A DNA stretch of 64,000 nucleotides from Corynebacterium sp. 21KM1197 (GCF_033783015.1 NZ_CP123907.1:930001-994000), one strand, 5' to 3'; counted from the first letter of the stretch, positions 19,964 to 32,413 are shown. Notes: generated from the letters alone by a model not told the origin. Numbers and translations: made by a program.

Positions 19964-20536
19964 ATGACGGACGTATTAAGCGTTCTCGCGGCGGGGACTG
20001 AGCGGGATTTGCCCCTTTCCACGGGCAATAACCCCATGCTGCCCATGCCGTATGACATCGTCTGGTCCGCCGTTTGCTTCCTTGTTGTCCTGGTTCTCTT
20101 CTGGAAGCTCGTTCTTCCTAAGTTCCAAGAGGTTCTGACCGAACGCGAGGACAGGATTCAGGGTGGAATCCAGCGCGCGGAGGCCGCACAGGCTGAAGCC
20201 AAGGCGGCCCTAGAGAAGTACAACGCCCAGCTTTCCGACGCCCGTGCGGAGGCCGCGGAGATCCGCGAGCAGGCCCGCGAGCGCGGCAAGCAGATCGAGG
20301 CCGAGATGAAGGCCCAGGCGGCGGAGGAGTCCAACCGCATCATCGAGTCCGGTGAGAAGCAGCTTCAGGCTTCCCGCCAGCAGGTGATCACCGAGTTGCG
20401 TCAGGAGATGGGGCAGAACTCCATCAACCTGGCCGAGAAGCTGCTCGGTGGCGAGCTTTCCGAGGCCACCAAGCGCTCGGGCACCATCGACTCCTTCCTG
20501 GCGGACCTCGATTCCGTTGCCCCGGCAGGAAAGTGA
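19964..20536 (+). CDS. atpF: ATP synthase F0 subunit b
   Basis: A 190-aa peripheral stalk subunit. One N-terminal membrane helix ([21 protein letters not shown]) is followed by a long Glu/Ala/Lys/Gln-rich helix that forms the b-dimer stator. A GTGA overlap links it to atpH. Confidence 0.95.
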   Translation: MTDVLSVLAAGTERDLPLSTGNNPMLPMPYDIVWSAVCFLVVLVLFWKLVLPKFQEVLTEREDRIQGGIQRAEAAQAEAKAALEKYNAQLSDARAEAAEIREQARERGKQIEAEMKAQAAEESNRIIESGEKQLQASRQQVITELRQEMGQNSINLAEKLLGGELSEATKRSGTIDSFLADLDSVAPAGK

Positions 20537-21351
20537 GCGATATGCACGCAGCGAGCCGCAAAGCACTGGCAGAGGTAGCACAGAGCCTGGACACCCAGAT
20601 TTCTGGTTCCGTGGTCACGGCCGCCACCCTGGGTGCCGAGCTCTTTGATGCCGTTGAGTTCCTTGACGATAACCGCGGGCTGCGCGTGGCGGTGGCGGAG
20701 GCTTCCTCCACCGCCGAGCAGCGCCAGGGCCTCATTGCCGAAGTTTTTAACGGCAAGGTGTCCCCGGAGACGCTGACGGTGCTCAAGGAATCCGCCGGTG
20801 CGCGCTGGTCCACCCCGCGTGAGTTCCGCACGGGCTTGGTGGTCTTGGGCCGCCGAGCGCTGCTGCGGGGCGCGGAGCTGGAGGGCACGCTGGAGCAGGT
20901 GGAGGGTGAGCTTTTTGAACTCAGCCGCCTCCTGGAGCGCCACCCCGAGCTGACGCAATTGCTGTCCGAGCGCGCTGTGGCGCGTTCCCGGCAGCGGGGT
21001 CTGCTGGCGAATGTGCTCTATGGAAAGGTGAGCAAGTACACCGAGGCGCTGGCGCTTCAGGTGATTGGTCGCCCGGAGCACAACCCCATCGACGATATTG
21101 CGGCCCTGGCCGCCGAGGCCGCGCACCTGCGAGGCCGCAAGGTAGCCAAGGTGACCTCGGCGGGGCCGCTGAGCGAGGAGCAAAAGCAGGCGCTTGCCCA
21201 GAAACTGGGGCGCATTTACGGTGCGGAGATGGACGTGTTTACCGAGGTGGATGAGTCCCTCCTCGGCGGCATGACGATCCGCGTTGGCGATGAGCGTATT
21301 GACGGCTCCACCGCCGGCAAGATCCGTAGGCTCCGTGCCCAGCTTGCCTAG
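20533..21351 (+). CDS. atpH: ATP synthase F1 subunit delta
   Basis: A 272-aa delta subunit of the peripheral stalk. It is longer than the roughly 180 aa of E. coli delta, as is common in corynebacteria. The C-terminal region [20 protein letters not shown] and [20 protein letters not shown] are family hallmarks. The GTG at 20533 overlaps the atpF stop by 4 nt; an ATG three codons later is possible. Confidence 0.94.
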   Translation: MSDMHAASRKALAEVAQSLDTQISGSVVTAATLGAELFDAVEFLDDNRGLRVAVAEASSTAEQRQGLIAEVFNGKVSPETLTVLKESAGARWSTPREFRTGLVVLGRRALLRGAELEGTLEQVEGELFELSRLLERHPELTQLLSERAVARSRQRGLLANVLYGKVSKYTEALALQVIGRPEHNPIDDIAALAAEAAHLRGRKVAKVTSAGPLSEEQKQALAQKLGRIYGAEMDVFTEVDESLLGGMTIRVGDERIDGSTAGKIRRLRAQLA

Positions 21352-21401
21352 GACCAGAGAAAATTGACGATTTGCACGATTCAACCGAGAGCAGGAAGAA
21401 C

Positions 21402-23042
21402 ATGGCGGAGCTGACGATCTCCTCCGATGAGATTCGTAGCGCGATAGCGAACTACACCTCGAGCTTCTCCGCGGAGGCCTCCCGTGAGGAGGTCGGCGTG
21501 GTCATTTCCACGGCTGATGGCATTGCCCAGGTTTCGGGTCTGCCTTCCGCAATGACCAACGAGCTGCTTGAGTTCCCCGGCGGCGTGATTGGCGTCGCGC
21601 AGAACCTTGAGACCGATTCCATCGGTGTGGTGGTTCTGGGTAACTTCGAGTCCCTCAAGGAGGGCGACGAGGTCACGAGGACCGGCGAGGTCCTGTCCAT
21701 TCCGGTCGGTGACGAGTTCCTCGGCCGCGTAATTAACCCCCTGGGTCACCCCATCGACGGCCTCGGCGCGATCAACGCCGAGGAGAACCGCGTGCTGGAG
21801 CTTCAGGCCCCCACGGTGTTGCAGCGTCAGCCCGTGGAGGAGCCCATGCAGACCGGCATCAAGGCCATCGACGCCATGACGCCGATCGGCCGCGGCCAGC
21901 GCCAGTTGATCATTGGTGACCGTAAGACGGGCAAGACGGCCGTCTGCATTGACACCATCTTGAACCAGAAGGCCAACTGGGAGTCCGGCGATAAGAACAA
22001 GCAGGTGCGCTGCATCTACGTCGCCGTGGGCCAGAAGGGCTCCACGATCGCCGCGGTGCGTCGCACCCTGGAGGAGAAGGGCGCCCTGGAGTACACCACC
22101 ATCGTGGCCGCTCCGGCTTCCGACGCCGCCGGCTTCAAGTGGCTGGCTCCCTTCGCCGGTGCTGCCCTGGGCCAGCACTGGATGTACCAGGGCAACCACG
22201 TCTTGGTGATTTACGATGATCTGACCAAGCAGGCCGAGGCCTACCGCGCGATCTCCCTGCTGCTGCGCCGTCCCCCGGGACGCGAGGCATACCCCGGTGA
22301 CGTGTTCTACCTGCACTCCCGCCTGCTGGAGCGTGCGGCCAAGTTGTCGGATGACATGGGCGCGGGTTCGATGACGGCCCTGCCGATCATTGAGACGAAG
22401 GCGAACGACGTTTCCGCCTTCATTCCCACCAACGTGATCTCCATTACGGACGGCCAGGTGTTCCTGGAGTCCGATCTGTTCAACCAGGGTGTGCGCCCGG
22501 CTATTAACGTCGGTGTGTCCGTTTCCCGTGTGGGTGGCGCGGCGCAGACCAAGGGTATGAAGAAGGTTGCCGGTTCGCTGCGTCTGGATCTCGCCGCGTA
22601 CCGCGACCTGGAGGCCTTTGCTACCTTCGCGTCCGATCTCGATGCTGCGTCCAAGGCGCAGCTTGAGCGCGGCCAGCGCCTCGTGGAGCTGCTGAAGCAG
22701 CCGGAGAGCTCCCCGCAGCCGGTGGAGTACCAGATGGTCTCCATTTGGTTGGCCGGCGAGGGCGTCTTTGACGTGGTGCCGGTGGCGGATGTGCGTCGCT
22801 TCGAGGCGGAGTTGCAGGAGTACCTGCGCGCCAACGCCCCGCAGGTCTTTGACCAGATCGACGGCGGCGCGGCACTTAGCGACGAGTCCAAGCAGGCCCT
22901 GCTTGCGGCTTCGCAGGACTTCACGGCCTCCTTCCGCACCAGCGATGGCACCCCCGTGATCAACGAGCCCGAGGTGGACGCCCTGGATTCTTCCGAGGTG
23001 AAGAAGAACCAGCTCAACGTCTCCCGTGCTAAGACGGCCTAA
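21402..23042 (+). CDS. atpA: ATP synthase F1 subunit alpha
   Basis: A 546-aa nucleotide-binding alpha subunit. Walker A is [10 protein letters not shown] near residue 170, with the family motif [17 protein letters not shown] further on. The ATG at 21402 follows GCAGGAAG; an upstream TTG at 21372 would add ten unlikely residues. It has a C-terminal extension ending [11 protein letters not shown]. Confidence 0.97.
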   Translation: MAELTISSDEIRSAIANYTSSFSAEASREEVGVVISTADGIAQVSGLPSAMTNELLEFPGGVIGVAQNLETDSIGVVVLGNFESLKEGDEVTRTGEVLSIPVGDEFLGRVINPLGHPIDGLGAINAEENRVLELQAPTVLQRQPVEEPMQTGIKAIDAMTPIGRGQRQLIIGDRKTGKTAVCIDTILNQKANWESGDKNKQVRCIYVAVGQKGSTIAAVRRTLEEKGALEYTTIVAAPASDAAGFKWLAPFAGAALGQHWMYQGNHVLVIYDDLTKQAEAYRAISLLLRRPPGREAYPGDVFYLHSRLLERAAKLSDDMGAGSMTALPIIETKANDVSAFIPTNVISITDGQVFLESDLFNQGVRPAINVGVSVSRVGGAAQTKGMKKVAGSLRLDLAAYRDLEAFATFASDLDAASKAQLERGQRLVELLKQPESSPQPVEYQMVSIWLAGEGVFDVVPVADVRRFEAELQEYLRANAPQVFDQIDGGAALSDESKQALLAASQDFTASFRTSDGTPVINEPEVDALDSSEVKKNQLNVSRAKTA

Positions 23043-23103
23043 GTAGCGGAGATGATTCCGAATACCATGACCGTCATCAAGCAAGAAGGGAGGAGGGTAT
23101 TCC

Positions 23104-25520
<2,417 letters not shown>

Positions 25521-25527
25521 GAGAGTC

Positions 25528-25899
25528 ATGGCTGCCATCACCGTAGAATTGGTCTCCGTGGAGAAGAAGCTGTGGTGCGGCGAGGCCAGCATTGTCACGG
25601 CCGAGACCACCGAGGGTGAGATCGGCGTGCTGCCCGGCCACGAGCCCATGCTCGGCCAGTTGGTTGAGAATGGCGTGGTCACCATTCGTCCCGTGGACGG
25701 CGATCGCCTCGTGGCGGCCGTCCAGGGTGGGTTCCTCTCCGTGTCGGCGCAGAAGGTGATTATCCTTGCCGATTACGCAGTGTGGGCCACCGATGTGGAC
25801 GTGGCCGCCGCACAGGCGGATCTGGGTTCGCAGGATGACCTGCTGCGCAGCCGCGCCGACGCCGCGTTGAAGGCGCAGCGTCGTTTAGCGCAGGCATAG
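25528..25899 (+). CDS. atpC: ATP synthase F1 subunit epsilon
   Basis: A 123-aa epsilon subunit with the N-terminal beta-sandwich ([19 protein letters not shown]) and a short C-terminal helix rich in Ala and Arg. It is the last gene of the operon and is followed by a strong terminator. Confidence 0.95.
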   Translation: MAAITVELVSVEKKLWCGEASIVTAETTEGEIGVLPGHEPMLGQLVENGVVTIRPVDGDRLVAAVQGGFLSVSAQKVIILADYAVWATDVDVAAAQADLGSQDDLLRSRADAALKAQRRLAQA

Positions 25900-25917
25900 T
25901 CTGCTCTCTTGTTCAAA

Positions 25918-25953
25918 AGCCCTCCCGCGGGTTCGCCCAGGGGAGGGCTTTTT
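25918..25953 (+). terminator. Intrinsic terminator of the atp operon
   Basis: AGCCCTCCC (25918-25926) pairs with GGGAGGGCT (25941-25949), followed by five Ts. It is 18 bases past the atpC stop. Confidence 0.9.
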
Positions 25954-25969
25954 AGTACAATTTTCCCAA

Positions 25970-25975
25970 TATAGT
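25970..25975 (+). promoter_or_regulatory. -10 box of the DUF2550 gene
   Basis: TATAGT lies about 35 bp before the GTG start and just after the atp terminator, so this gene has its own promoter. Confidence 0.5.
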
Positions 25976-26009
25976 GGCTGGTTAGCGGGTGAAAAGAGGT
26001 GTGTGCCGC

Positions 26010-26474
26010 GTGGGTGACATCGCCGTGTGGTTGGTTGTGGCTCTGGTGGGGATCGTCCTGGCCCTGGCGGCGTGGCGTTTTTTTGGTCTGCGTTCGCGGG
26101 GCACCACGGTGGTGCTGCGTCCGTTGCCAGCCTCCGGCACGCACGGCTGGCGTCATGGCCTGGTGCGGTACGAGGGGGAGGAACTTCGGTACTACAAGTT
26201 GCGTTCGCTTGCGCCCGTGGCCGATGTGATCTTTGATCGCCAGGCGCTTCACCTTGCCTCGCACCGCGATATGAGCGCGCGCGAGGCCTCTTTTATGGCT
26301 GAAGGCAGCCGGATCGTGGTAATGGAGCACGGCAACGAGCAGTGGGAGGTCGCCGTGGATATGCGCACGGAGATGGCCCTGCGGGCATGGCTGGAATCGG
26401 CCCCGGATGTGCGCCAGGAGCGGCCCAATTATCGGGTGCTCAAGCGCAGGATCACCCATCTGAGGCGTCGATAG
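26010..26474 (+). CDS. DUF2550 membrane-anchored protein
   Basis: A 154-aa protein with one N-terminal membrane helix (GDIAVWLVVALVGIVLALAAWRFF) and a basic, beta-rich soluble part. It matches the DUF2550 family of mycolate actinobacteria, found next to the atp operon and of unknown function. GTG 26010 is preferred to GTG 25989 because AAGAGG precedes it. The C-terminus is very basic (VLKRRITHLRRR), so nucleic acid or phospholipid contact is possible. Confidence 0.75.
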   Translation: MGDIAVWLVVALVGIVLALAAWRFFGLRSRGTTVVLRPLPASGTHGWRHGLVRYEGEELRYYKLRSLAPVADVIFDRQALHLASHRDMSAREASFMAEGSRIVVMEHGNEQWEVAVDMRTEMALRAWLESAPDVRQERPNYRVLKRRITHLRRR

Positions 26475-26498
26475 CCCGCTCGGATAGGGTGGGTGCTT

Positions 26499-27191
26499 AT
26501 GCGCTTAGTTATCGCTCATTGCTCGGTGGATTACGTTGGTCGCCTGGAGGCTCACTTGCCCCTGGCGGATCGGCTGCTCTTGGTCAAGGCCGATGGCTCG
26601 GTGAGCGTTCATGCCGATGACCGCGCTTATAAGCCCCTGAATTGGATGACTCCGCCGTGTACCTTGAGCGATCTGCCCATCGAGGGCGAGGACGGGGAGG
26701 AAACCGGGGCGCGCCTGTGGATCGTGGAAAACTCCAAGGGGGAGCAACTGCGCATCACCATCGAGGAGATTCATCACGAGGCCTCCTTTGACCTGGGGGA
26801 GGACCCCGGCCTGGTCAAGGATGGCGTGGAGGCGCACTTGCAGGAACTCCTGGCGGAGAACATTGACACCCTGGGGGAGGGCTATAGCCTGATTCGCCGC
26901 GAGTACCCCACGGCCATTGGCCCGGTGGATATTCTGTGCCGGGATTCCCAGCAGGCCACCGTGGCGGTGGAGATCAAGCGTCGCGGCGGTATCGACGGCG
27001 TGGAGCAACTCAGCCGGTATCTGGAGTTGCTCAACCGAGATTCCCTGTTGGCCCCCGTGCGGGGTGTGTTTGCAGCCCAGGAGATCAAGCCGCAGGCGCG
27101 CACCCTGGCGGAGGATCGCGGTATTCGGTGCGTGGTGCTGGATTATCAGGAATTGCGTGGCATTGAGAGCGATGAGTTGCGGCTTTTCTGA
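26499..27191 (+). CDS. nucS: Mismatch-specific endonuclease NucS (EndoMS)
   Basis: A 230-aa nuclease that cuts both strands at mismatches. It is the mismatch-repair enzyme of actinobacteria, which lack MutS/MutL, and works with the sliding clamp. The C-terminal RecB-like domain has [37 protein letters not shown], giving the D..E.K catalytic core. The C-terminus, [10 protein letters not shown], is a clamp-binding tail. TAGGGT (26485-26490) ends 8 nt before the ATG, so the transcript is probably leaderless. Confidence 0.95.
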   Translation: MRLVIAHCSVDYVGRLEAHLPLADRLLLVKADGSVSVHADDRAYKPLNWMTPPCTLSDLPIEGEDGEETGARLWIVENSKGEQLRITIEEIHHEASFDLGEDPGLVKDGVEAHLQELLAENIDTLGEGYSLIRREYPTAIGPVDILCRDSQQATVAVEIKRRGGIDGVEQLSRYLELLNRDSLLAPVRGVFAAQEIKPQARTLAEDRGIRCVVLDYQELRGIESDELRLF

Positions 27192-27445
27192 TGGCTAAGA
27201 GACGCTCCCGCCGCAGCGCCCCGCGCCCCGCTCATCGCCCCTTGGGGGCGGTATGGGATACCACCAGCGTCGGGGGCTATATGATGCGCCCGATCACGGC
27301 GGAGCGCGCGCTGAAGGAATATCGCTGCCCGGGGTGCCACCAGATCATTCCGCCGCGCATGGCGCACGTGGTGGCCTGGCCGGTGGAGGGCGGGGCACAG
27401 GAGCGGCGGCACTGGCACCGCTTTTGTTTCGAGCGGCTGCGCTGA
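27191..27445 (+). CDS. Small conserved protein with zinc-ribbon-like motif
   Basis: An 84-aa basic protein whose ATG overlaps the nucS TGA. It has a CPGCHQIIPP knuckle followed by His and a C-terminal HWHRFCFERL, a plausible zinc site. I know it only as a conserved actinobacterial hypothetical located after nucS. The coupling to nucS suggests a joint role in DNA repair, which is inference. Confidence 0.7.
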   Translation: MAKRRSRRSAPRPAHRPLGAVWDTTSVGGYMMRPITAERALKEYRCPGCHQIIPPRMAHVVAWPVEGGAQERRHWHRFCFERLR

Positions 27446-27505
27446 GATCGGCAGGACTGAGAGTGGCCGCGCTGAGGGCGGAACCTCGCTAGTAGAGTGG
27501 GCCGC

Positions 27506-27814
27506 ATGATCGTAGCCTTTTCTGTGGCACCCACGCAGACTCCCGGCAAAGACGCGGAGATGGCCGACGCGGTCGCGCAGGCCGTGGCGGTGGTGCGTGC
27601 CTCGGGTTTGCCCAATGAGACCAATGCCATGTTCACGCTGATCGAGGGGGAGTGGGACGAGGTGATGGCGGTGGTCAAGGAGGCCTCCGAGGCCGTCCTG
27701 GCGGTATCTCCCCGGGTATCCCTGGTGCTCAAGGCGGATATTCGCCCCGGGCACGTCAATCAGTTGCGGGGCAAGGTGGAATCGGTGGAGAAGCGTTTGA
27801 AGGGAGAACAATAA
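27506..27814 (+). CDS. MTH1187/YqgV-family thiamine-binding protein
   Basis: A 102-aa protein with the ferredoxin-like fold of the MTH1187 family (MIVAFSVAPTQTPGKDAEMADAVAQAV, then FTLIEGEWDEVMAVVKEA and LVLKADIRPG). Members bind thiamine or HMP-like ligands, with no known catalysis. TAGAGT at 27493-27498 ends 7 nt before this ATG (leaderless). The TPR-thioredoxin gene follows 3 nt later. Confidence 0.8.
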   Translation: MIVAFSVAPTQTPGKDAEMADAVAQAVAVVRASGLPNETNAMFTLIEGEWDEVMAVVKEASEAVLAVSPRVSLVLKADIRPGHVNQLRGKVESVEKRLKGEQ

Positions 27815-27817
27815 ATC

Positions 27818-28690
27818 ATGACGGCACCGGATAGGTTTATGTACGGCGCGGTGGATCTGAGCCAGGTCAAGGCCGCGGCGGAGGCGCGCGAGACTCCCGC
27901 GGGGGAGGTGCCGGTGCTCACGGAGGTGAGCGCGGGGAACCTGGAGGCCGCGGTGTTGCAGCGCTCCACTCAGGTGCCGGTGGTGGTGCTGGTGGGTACC
28001 GCGCGCAGCCCGGAATCGGAGCAGTTGAAGGCGGACCTGGCCGCCCTGGCGCAGGAGGCGCAGCGGGCGTTCCTGGTGGGATACGTGGACGCGGATCGCG
28101 CCCCGGAGGTGGCGCAGGTCTTTGGCGTGCAGGTTTTGCCCACGGTGGTGGCGGTGGCGGCGGGCCGCCCGGTGACCTCCTTTGAGGGTGGGCAGCCCAG
28201 ACAGGCCCTGAAGCAGTGGACGGACGCCCTGGTGGCACAGGTGGGCGGCCAACTTTCCGGTTTGGCGCAGGAGGACCCCTCCGCCGCGCAGGAGGAGCAG
28301 GGCGAACTCAGCGAGCTGGATTATGCCATCGCCCTGGCCGCTCAGGGGCAAGACGAGCAGGCAGCCCAGCTCTTCGAGGCGCTGGCCACGCACAAGCAGG
28401 ACGCGCGGGCGGCGGCCTACCTGGGGCTGTACCAGAGGACTCGCCAGACCGAGGCGTCCGAGGAGAGCGCCGCACAGCAAACACAGCAAACCCTGGCGCG
28501 CGCCGATGAGCGGGCGTGGGCCGGACACATCGAGGAGGCCTTCGATCTCGCCCTGGGGCTGCTCTCCACGGGGGAGGCGGAGGCGAAGGAACGCGGCAAG
28601 GAGCGCCTGCTGGAACTTTTCCGGCTCTGTGATCCGGCCGACCCCGCCGTGGCCTCGGCGCGGACGCGCCTGGCCAGCGCCCTGTTTTAG
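27818..28690 (+). CDS. Thioredoxin-fold TPR co-chaperone-like protein without CxxC
   Basis: A 290-aa protein. The N-terminal thioredoxin fold spans about residues 30-140, with DADRAPEVAQVFGVQVLPTVVAV matching the cis-Pro region. At the usual WCxxC site the sequence is VGTARSPESEQLK, so there is no redox cysteine. The C-terminal half (about 150-290) is helical and TPR-like. This is the CnoX/YbbN architecture, in which a thioredoxin-TPR protein acts as a holdase; loss of CxxC is known in the family. It forms a unit with the MTH1187-like gene. Confidence 0.8.
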   Translation: MTAPDRFMYGAVDLSQVKAAAEARETPAGEVPVLTEVSAGNLEAAVLQRSTQVPVVVLVGTARSPESEQLKADLAALAQEAQRAFLVGYVDADRAPEVAQVFGVQVLPTVVAVAAGRPVTSFEGGQPRQALKQWTDALVAQVGGQLSGLAQEDPSAAQEEQGELSELDYAIALAAQGQDEQAAQLFEALATHKQDARAAAYLGLYQRTRQTEASEESAAQQTQQTLARADERAWAGHIEEAFDLALGLLSTGEAEAKERGKERLLELFRLCDPADPAVASARTRLASALF

Positions 28691-28717
28691 GGGGAAACCT
28701 ATTGTCGGTCGCGGGAT

Positions 28718-28728
28718 CGTCGATAAGC
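28718..28728 (+). repeat. CGTCGATAAGC motif copy (intergenic)
   Basis: One of six exact copies in the window, here between the TPR-thioredoxin gene and the ABC ATPase gene. Confidence 0.6.
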
Positions 28729-28760
28729 AATGCGGAACTTCACGCCCAACCTATGCCAAA

Positions 28761-29594
28761 ATGGTTGCTGTGAATGAGCAACGCCAGGACTTGTTGATTG
28801 ATTTCCGGGACGTCTCCGTGACGCGGGGCGGCGCCACGATCCTTGGCCCGGTGACGTGGCAGGTGGGGTTGGGGGAGCGGTGGGTGATCGTGGGACCCAA
28901 TGGCGCGGGCAAGACCACCCTGGTGAATATCGCCTCCGCCGGGGAATACCCCTCCCGGGGGCAGGTGAGGATCCTGGGCGAGCGACTGGGGCGCACCGAC
29001 CTGCGTGATCTGCGCACCGCCATCGGTATCTCCTCCTCCGCGCTGGCACACCGCATTCCCGGCGAGGAGAAGGTGGGGGATCTGGTGGTCTCGGCGGGCT
29101 ACGCGGTGCTGGGCCGCTGGCGCGAGCGCTACGACGAGCAGGACTTTGAGCGCGCCCACGAGATTCTGGAGCAGGTGGGGGCCATGCACCTCATCGAGCG
29201 CCGCTGGGGCACGCTGTCCGAGGGGGAGCGCAAGCGCGTGCTTTTGGCCCGCGCGCTCATGATCGACCCCGAGATCCTGATCCTTGATGAGCCCACCGCC
29301 GCGATGGATCTCGGCGGGCGCGAGGACCTGGTGGCGCACCTCAGCGAACTGGCGGAGGACCCCACCTCCCCGGCCACGGTGATGATCACGCACCACGTGG
29401 AGGAGATTCCGCAGGGCTTTACCCACTCCATGCTTCTCGACGAAGGCGCGGTGGTCGCCCAGGGCCCCATCGAACAGGTGCTCACCAGCGAGAACCTGAC
29501 GCGGACGTTCCACCAGTCCATTGAACTCACCGAGGTGGAGGGTCGGTACTTCGCCCGCCGGACGCGCCGGGGCGGCTCCCACCGCCACGCCTGA
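28761..29594 (+). CDS. ABC transporter ATP-binding protein
   Basis: A 277-aa stand-alone ABC ATPase. Walker A is IVGPNGAGKTTLVNIAS near residue 45, the signature is TLSEGERKRVLLARAL (in place of LSGGQ) near 155, Walker B is ILILDEPTAAMDL near 175, and the switch His is in ITHHVEEIP. No permease is adjacent. Its resemblance to ModF/YlmA-type ATPases suggests a role other than classical import. ATG 28761 is used; GTG at 28770 may be the true start because TGCCAAAAT ends 7 nt before it. Confidence 0.88.
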   Translation: MVAVNEQRQDLLIDFRDVSVTRGGATILGPVTWQVGLGERWVIVGPNGAGKTTLVNIASAGEYPSRGQVRILGERLGRTDLRDLRTAIGISSSALAHRIPGEEKVGDLVVSAGYAVLGRWRERYDEQDFERAHEILEQVGAMHLIERRWGTLSEGERKRVLLARALMIDPEILILDEPTAAMDLGGREDLVAHLSELAEDPTSPATVMITHHVEEIPQGFTHSMLLDEGAVVAQGPIEQVLTSENLTRTFHQSIELTEVEGRYFARRTRRGGSHRHA

Positions 29595-29619
29595 CCCGCA
29601 GCGTAAGAGAAAGACCAGC

Positions 29620-30399
29620 ATGGAAGAACCGACGCTGCTCTCCGCCACGGTGCTCCTGGTGCGCGATGGCGCCCAGGGGCTTGAAGTGTGGGTGCAGGAG
29701 CGCGTGTCCACCATGCCGGACTACCCTGGCATGACGGTCTTTCCGGGCGGCCGGGTGGACGAGCGAGATCGCATAGGCGAGCACAGCGGAGACCGAGACG
29801 TGTGGGCGGGGAGTTCCGCCGATAACGCCGCGCGGGTATTGGGCACGGATACCCACGCCGCGCGCGGGCTGGTCTTTGCTGCGGTGCGCGAACTCTTTGA
29901 GGAAACCGGCACGCTGCTGGCCGTGCACCCCAACGGGGCCACGGTGGGGGATGCCTCGCCATATCACGGGGAGCGCCTGGCCCTGGAATCTCACCGGCTC
30001 TCGCTCACGGACGTGCTCGCCACCAACGATCTGCGCGTTCACTCGGGCCTGCTGCACCCCTGGGCGCGCTGGGTGGGAACCTCGGAGAAGGGCAGGGTCT
30101 TTGATACTTATTCCTTCCTGGCGGTGCACCCCGTGGGGCAGGAACCCGATGGTGCCTCCCCGGAGGCGGATTCCGCCGGATGGTTCTCGCCGCGCCTGCT
30201 CATCGAGGGGTGGCGGCACGGCCTGGTGCGTCTGGTGATTCCCACCTGGGCGCAACTCATGCGGCTATCCCGGTGCGCCACGGTGGCCGAAGCCGTGGCG
30301 GAGGCGGAAACCTCGGATATGACTCCGGTGGTGGGCGCGCCCCGGCACGATCCCCAGTACCACGAGTTCTATGCCACCACCTTCCACGAGCGAATCTAA
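29620..30399 (+). CDS. NUDIX hydrolase
   Basis: A 259-aa protein. MTVFPGGRVDERDR begins the fold and AAVRELFEETGTLLA gives the REUXEEXGU part of the Nudix box; about 30 residues are inserted between them. This long form resembles the RNA-capping/NUDT19-like CoA-diphosphatase group, but the substrate cannot be told from sequence. It lies 25 bp after the ABC ATPase gene. Confidence 0.85.
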   Translation: MEEPTLLSATVLLVRDGAQGLEVWVQERVSTMPDYPGMTVFPGGRVDERDRIGEHSGDRDVWAGSSADNAARVLGTDTHAARGLVFAAVRELFEETGTLLAVHPNGATVGDASPYHGERLALESHRLSLTDVLATNDLRVHSGLLHPWARWVGTSEKGRVFDTYSFLAVHPVGQEPDGASPEADSAGWFSPRLLIEGWRHGLVRLVIPTWAQLMRLSRCATVAEAVAEAETSDMTPVVGAPRHDPQYHEFYATTFHERI

Positions 30400-30405
30400 A
30401 CTTTT

Positions 30406-31560
30406 ATGTCTCTTTCTCTGACCGAGGTGGAGTTCATTCACCGCCACCGCGAGGAGATCGCCGCGCTGAGCGCCCGGGTGGGCCTGAGCAAGGCCACCGC
30501 GCTCAGCGACGCCGAGTATGCCCGTACGGCGCTGGGTGAATACGGCCGCGCCGCCCTGGAGGTGATCCAGGCCCGCCGCGCCGGGGCAGGCAAGTTCCCG
30601 GATACCTGGTTGGCGGATCACGACGCCGCCCAGCAGGCCACCCCGGCCCCGGTGGCGGCGGAGCGGGCGCGCAGGCTGGCGCGCCACGCCGGGGTGGTGC
30701 ACGACGTCACCTGCTCCATCGGCACCGAGGGGCATGCCTACCACCGGGCGGGCCTGGACTATCTGGGTTCCGACGTGGACGCGGCGCGGGCCCGCATGGC
30801 TGCGCACAACCTGCCTGGGGCACTGATCCTGCGGGCCGATGCCCTGGCCCCCAGCAGCAGCGCGGACGTGATCGTGGCGGACCCGGCCCGGCGAGCGGGA
30901 GGGCGTCGCATTAGCGATCCCGCCCGGTTGCTGCCACCGCTGCCCGCCCTGGTGGCGGCGTACCCGGGGCGCAATCTGGCGGTGAAGTGCGCGCCGGGCA
31001 TTGACTACTCCGAGTGGGAGGGGCTGGTGAGCGTATCGAGCGTGGCCGGTGCGGTGAAAGAGGCCTGCCTGTATAGCCCCGGCCTGGCGGAAGGGGTGCG
31101 CAGGGAGGCCGTGATGGTGGGCCCACGGGGCATAGATCGTCTCACCGATGAGGGTGTGGTGGGCCGGGACACCAGCGAGGTGGGGGCGGACGCGCCGGGG
31201 CGCTACATCATCGACCCCGATGGCGCGGTGGTGCGCGCGGGCCTGGTGCGCCACTACGCGGCGCGGGAGGGGCTGTGGATGCTCGACGAGCGCATCGCCT
31301 ACCTTACCGGGGATCGCCTCCCGAGGGGCCGCAGCGGATTTCAGTTCAGGGAGATGGTGCCGCTAAAAAAGGCGCGGGCGGCCCTGAAAAAGCACGACGC
31401 GGGCGCGGTGGAGATCCTGGTGCGCGGGGTGGACGTGGACCCGGACGCGCTGCGCAAGCAATGGAAGCTCAAGGGGGCTAACCCGATGGCGGTGGTGTGC
31501 ACGCGCATCGGACGGCAGGGGGTGGCCCTGATCTGCGGGCCACGGACAACTGAGGCTTGA
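30406..31560 (+). CDS. THUMP-like domain SAM-dependent methyltransferase
   Basis: A 384-aa protein with a class I methyltransferase core (VVHDVTCSIGTEGHAY, then GSDVDAARARMAAHNL, then ADVIVADPARRAGGRR) and a C-terminal THUMP-like domain (KKHDAGAVEILVRGVDVDPDALRKQWKL). Family members are conserved in actinobacteria and probably modify RNA. Target unknown. It starts 6 bp after the NUDIX stop. Confidence 0.85.
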   Translation: MSLSLTEVEFIHRHREEIAALSARVGLSKATALSDAEYARTALGEYGRAALEVIQARRAGAGKFPDTWLADHDAAQQATPAPVAAERARRLARHAGVVHDVTCSIGTEGHAYHRAGLDYLGSDVDAARARMAAHNLPGALILRADALAPSSSADVIVADPARRAGGRRISDPARLLPPLPALVAAYPGRNLAVKCAPGIDYSEWEGLVSVSSVAGAVKEACLYSPGLAEGVRREAVMVGPRGIDRLTDEGVVGRDTSEVGADAPGRYIIDPDGAVVRAGLVRHYAAREGLWMLDERIAYLTGDRLPRGRSGFQFREMVPLKKARAALKKHDAGAVEILVRGVDVDPDALRKQWKLKGANPMAVVCTRIGRQGVALICGPRTTEA

Positions 31561-31624
31561 CTACCTTGACTACACTGGCAGCGGCAACCCAATGATGGAT
31601 ACTTAAGGAAGAGAGGGGATTGCG

Positions 31625-32413
31625 ATGCCCGCAATCGTGGTGCTGGTCAAGAGCGTGCCGGATACGTGGTCGGAAAAGACGCTGGAGGCGGATTACACCA
31701 TTGATCGCGTCAATGCGGATACCGTGATTGATGAGATCAACGAGTACGCGGTGGAGCAGGCGCTGCGCCTGTGCGAGGCCCACCCGGAGGGGAATTATCG
31801 GGTGATCGCGCTGAGCGCGGGCCCGGATTCCGCGGACGCGGCGCTGCGCAAGGCCATCGCGATGGGCGCGGATGACGCGGTGCACGTGGTGGACGAGGCG
31901 CTGGCGGGCTCCGACGTGCTGGGCACCACCTGGGCGCTGACCAACGCGATTAATACCATCGAGGACGTGGCCCTGGTGATCGCCGGCGATGCCTCCTCGG
32001 ACGGCGCGAGCGGCGCGCTGCCGGGAATCGTGGCGGAGTACCGCCAGGTACCGGCCCTGACCTACCTGCGCGAGGTGCGCCTGGAGGGCAACTCCGTGGT
32101 GGGCGTGCGCGAGGATCACCGGGGCACCTGGGAGTTGCGCGCCGGGCTGCCCGCCGTGATCTCGGTGACCGATAAGGCCGATAAGCCGCGCTTTGCCAAC
32201 TTCAAGGGGATCATGGCGGCCAAGAAGCACCAGATCACCACCCTGGATCTGGCCGGAATCGGGGTATCCCCGGAGCAGGTGGGGCTGGCACACTCGGCCA
32301 CGGCCGTCACCGGTGCCACGCCGCGCCCGCCCAGGGCTGCGGGGCGCACGGTGCGCGGCGAGGAGGCCGCCGCCGAGGTGGCGCAGTTCCTGGCCGACGA
32401 GAACCTTCTGTAA
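31625..32413 (+). CDS. etfB: Electron transfer flavoprotein subunit beta
   Basis: A 262-aa EtfB/FixA protein binding AMP in the EtfAB heterodimer, which carries electrons from acyl-CoA and other dehydrogenases to the respiratory chain. IVVLVKSVPDTWSEKTLE and the ALRKAIAMGADDAVHV segment are family marks. It is followed by etfA after 31 bp with a good ribosome binding site. TACACT at 31571-31576 may be the operon -10 box. Confidence 0.95.
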   Translation: MPAIVVLVKSVPDTWSEKTLEADYTIDRVNADTVIDEINEYAVEQALRLCEAHPEGNYRVIALSAGPDSADAALRKAIAMGADDAVHVVDEALAGSDVLGTTWALTNAINTIEDVALVIAGDASSDGASGALPGIVAEYRQVPALTYLREVRLEGNSVVGVREDHRGTWELRAGLPAVISVTDKADKPRFANFKGIMAAKKHQITTLDLAGIGVSPEQVGLAHSATAVTGATPRPPRAAGRTVRGEEAAAEVAQFLADENLL

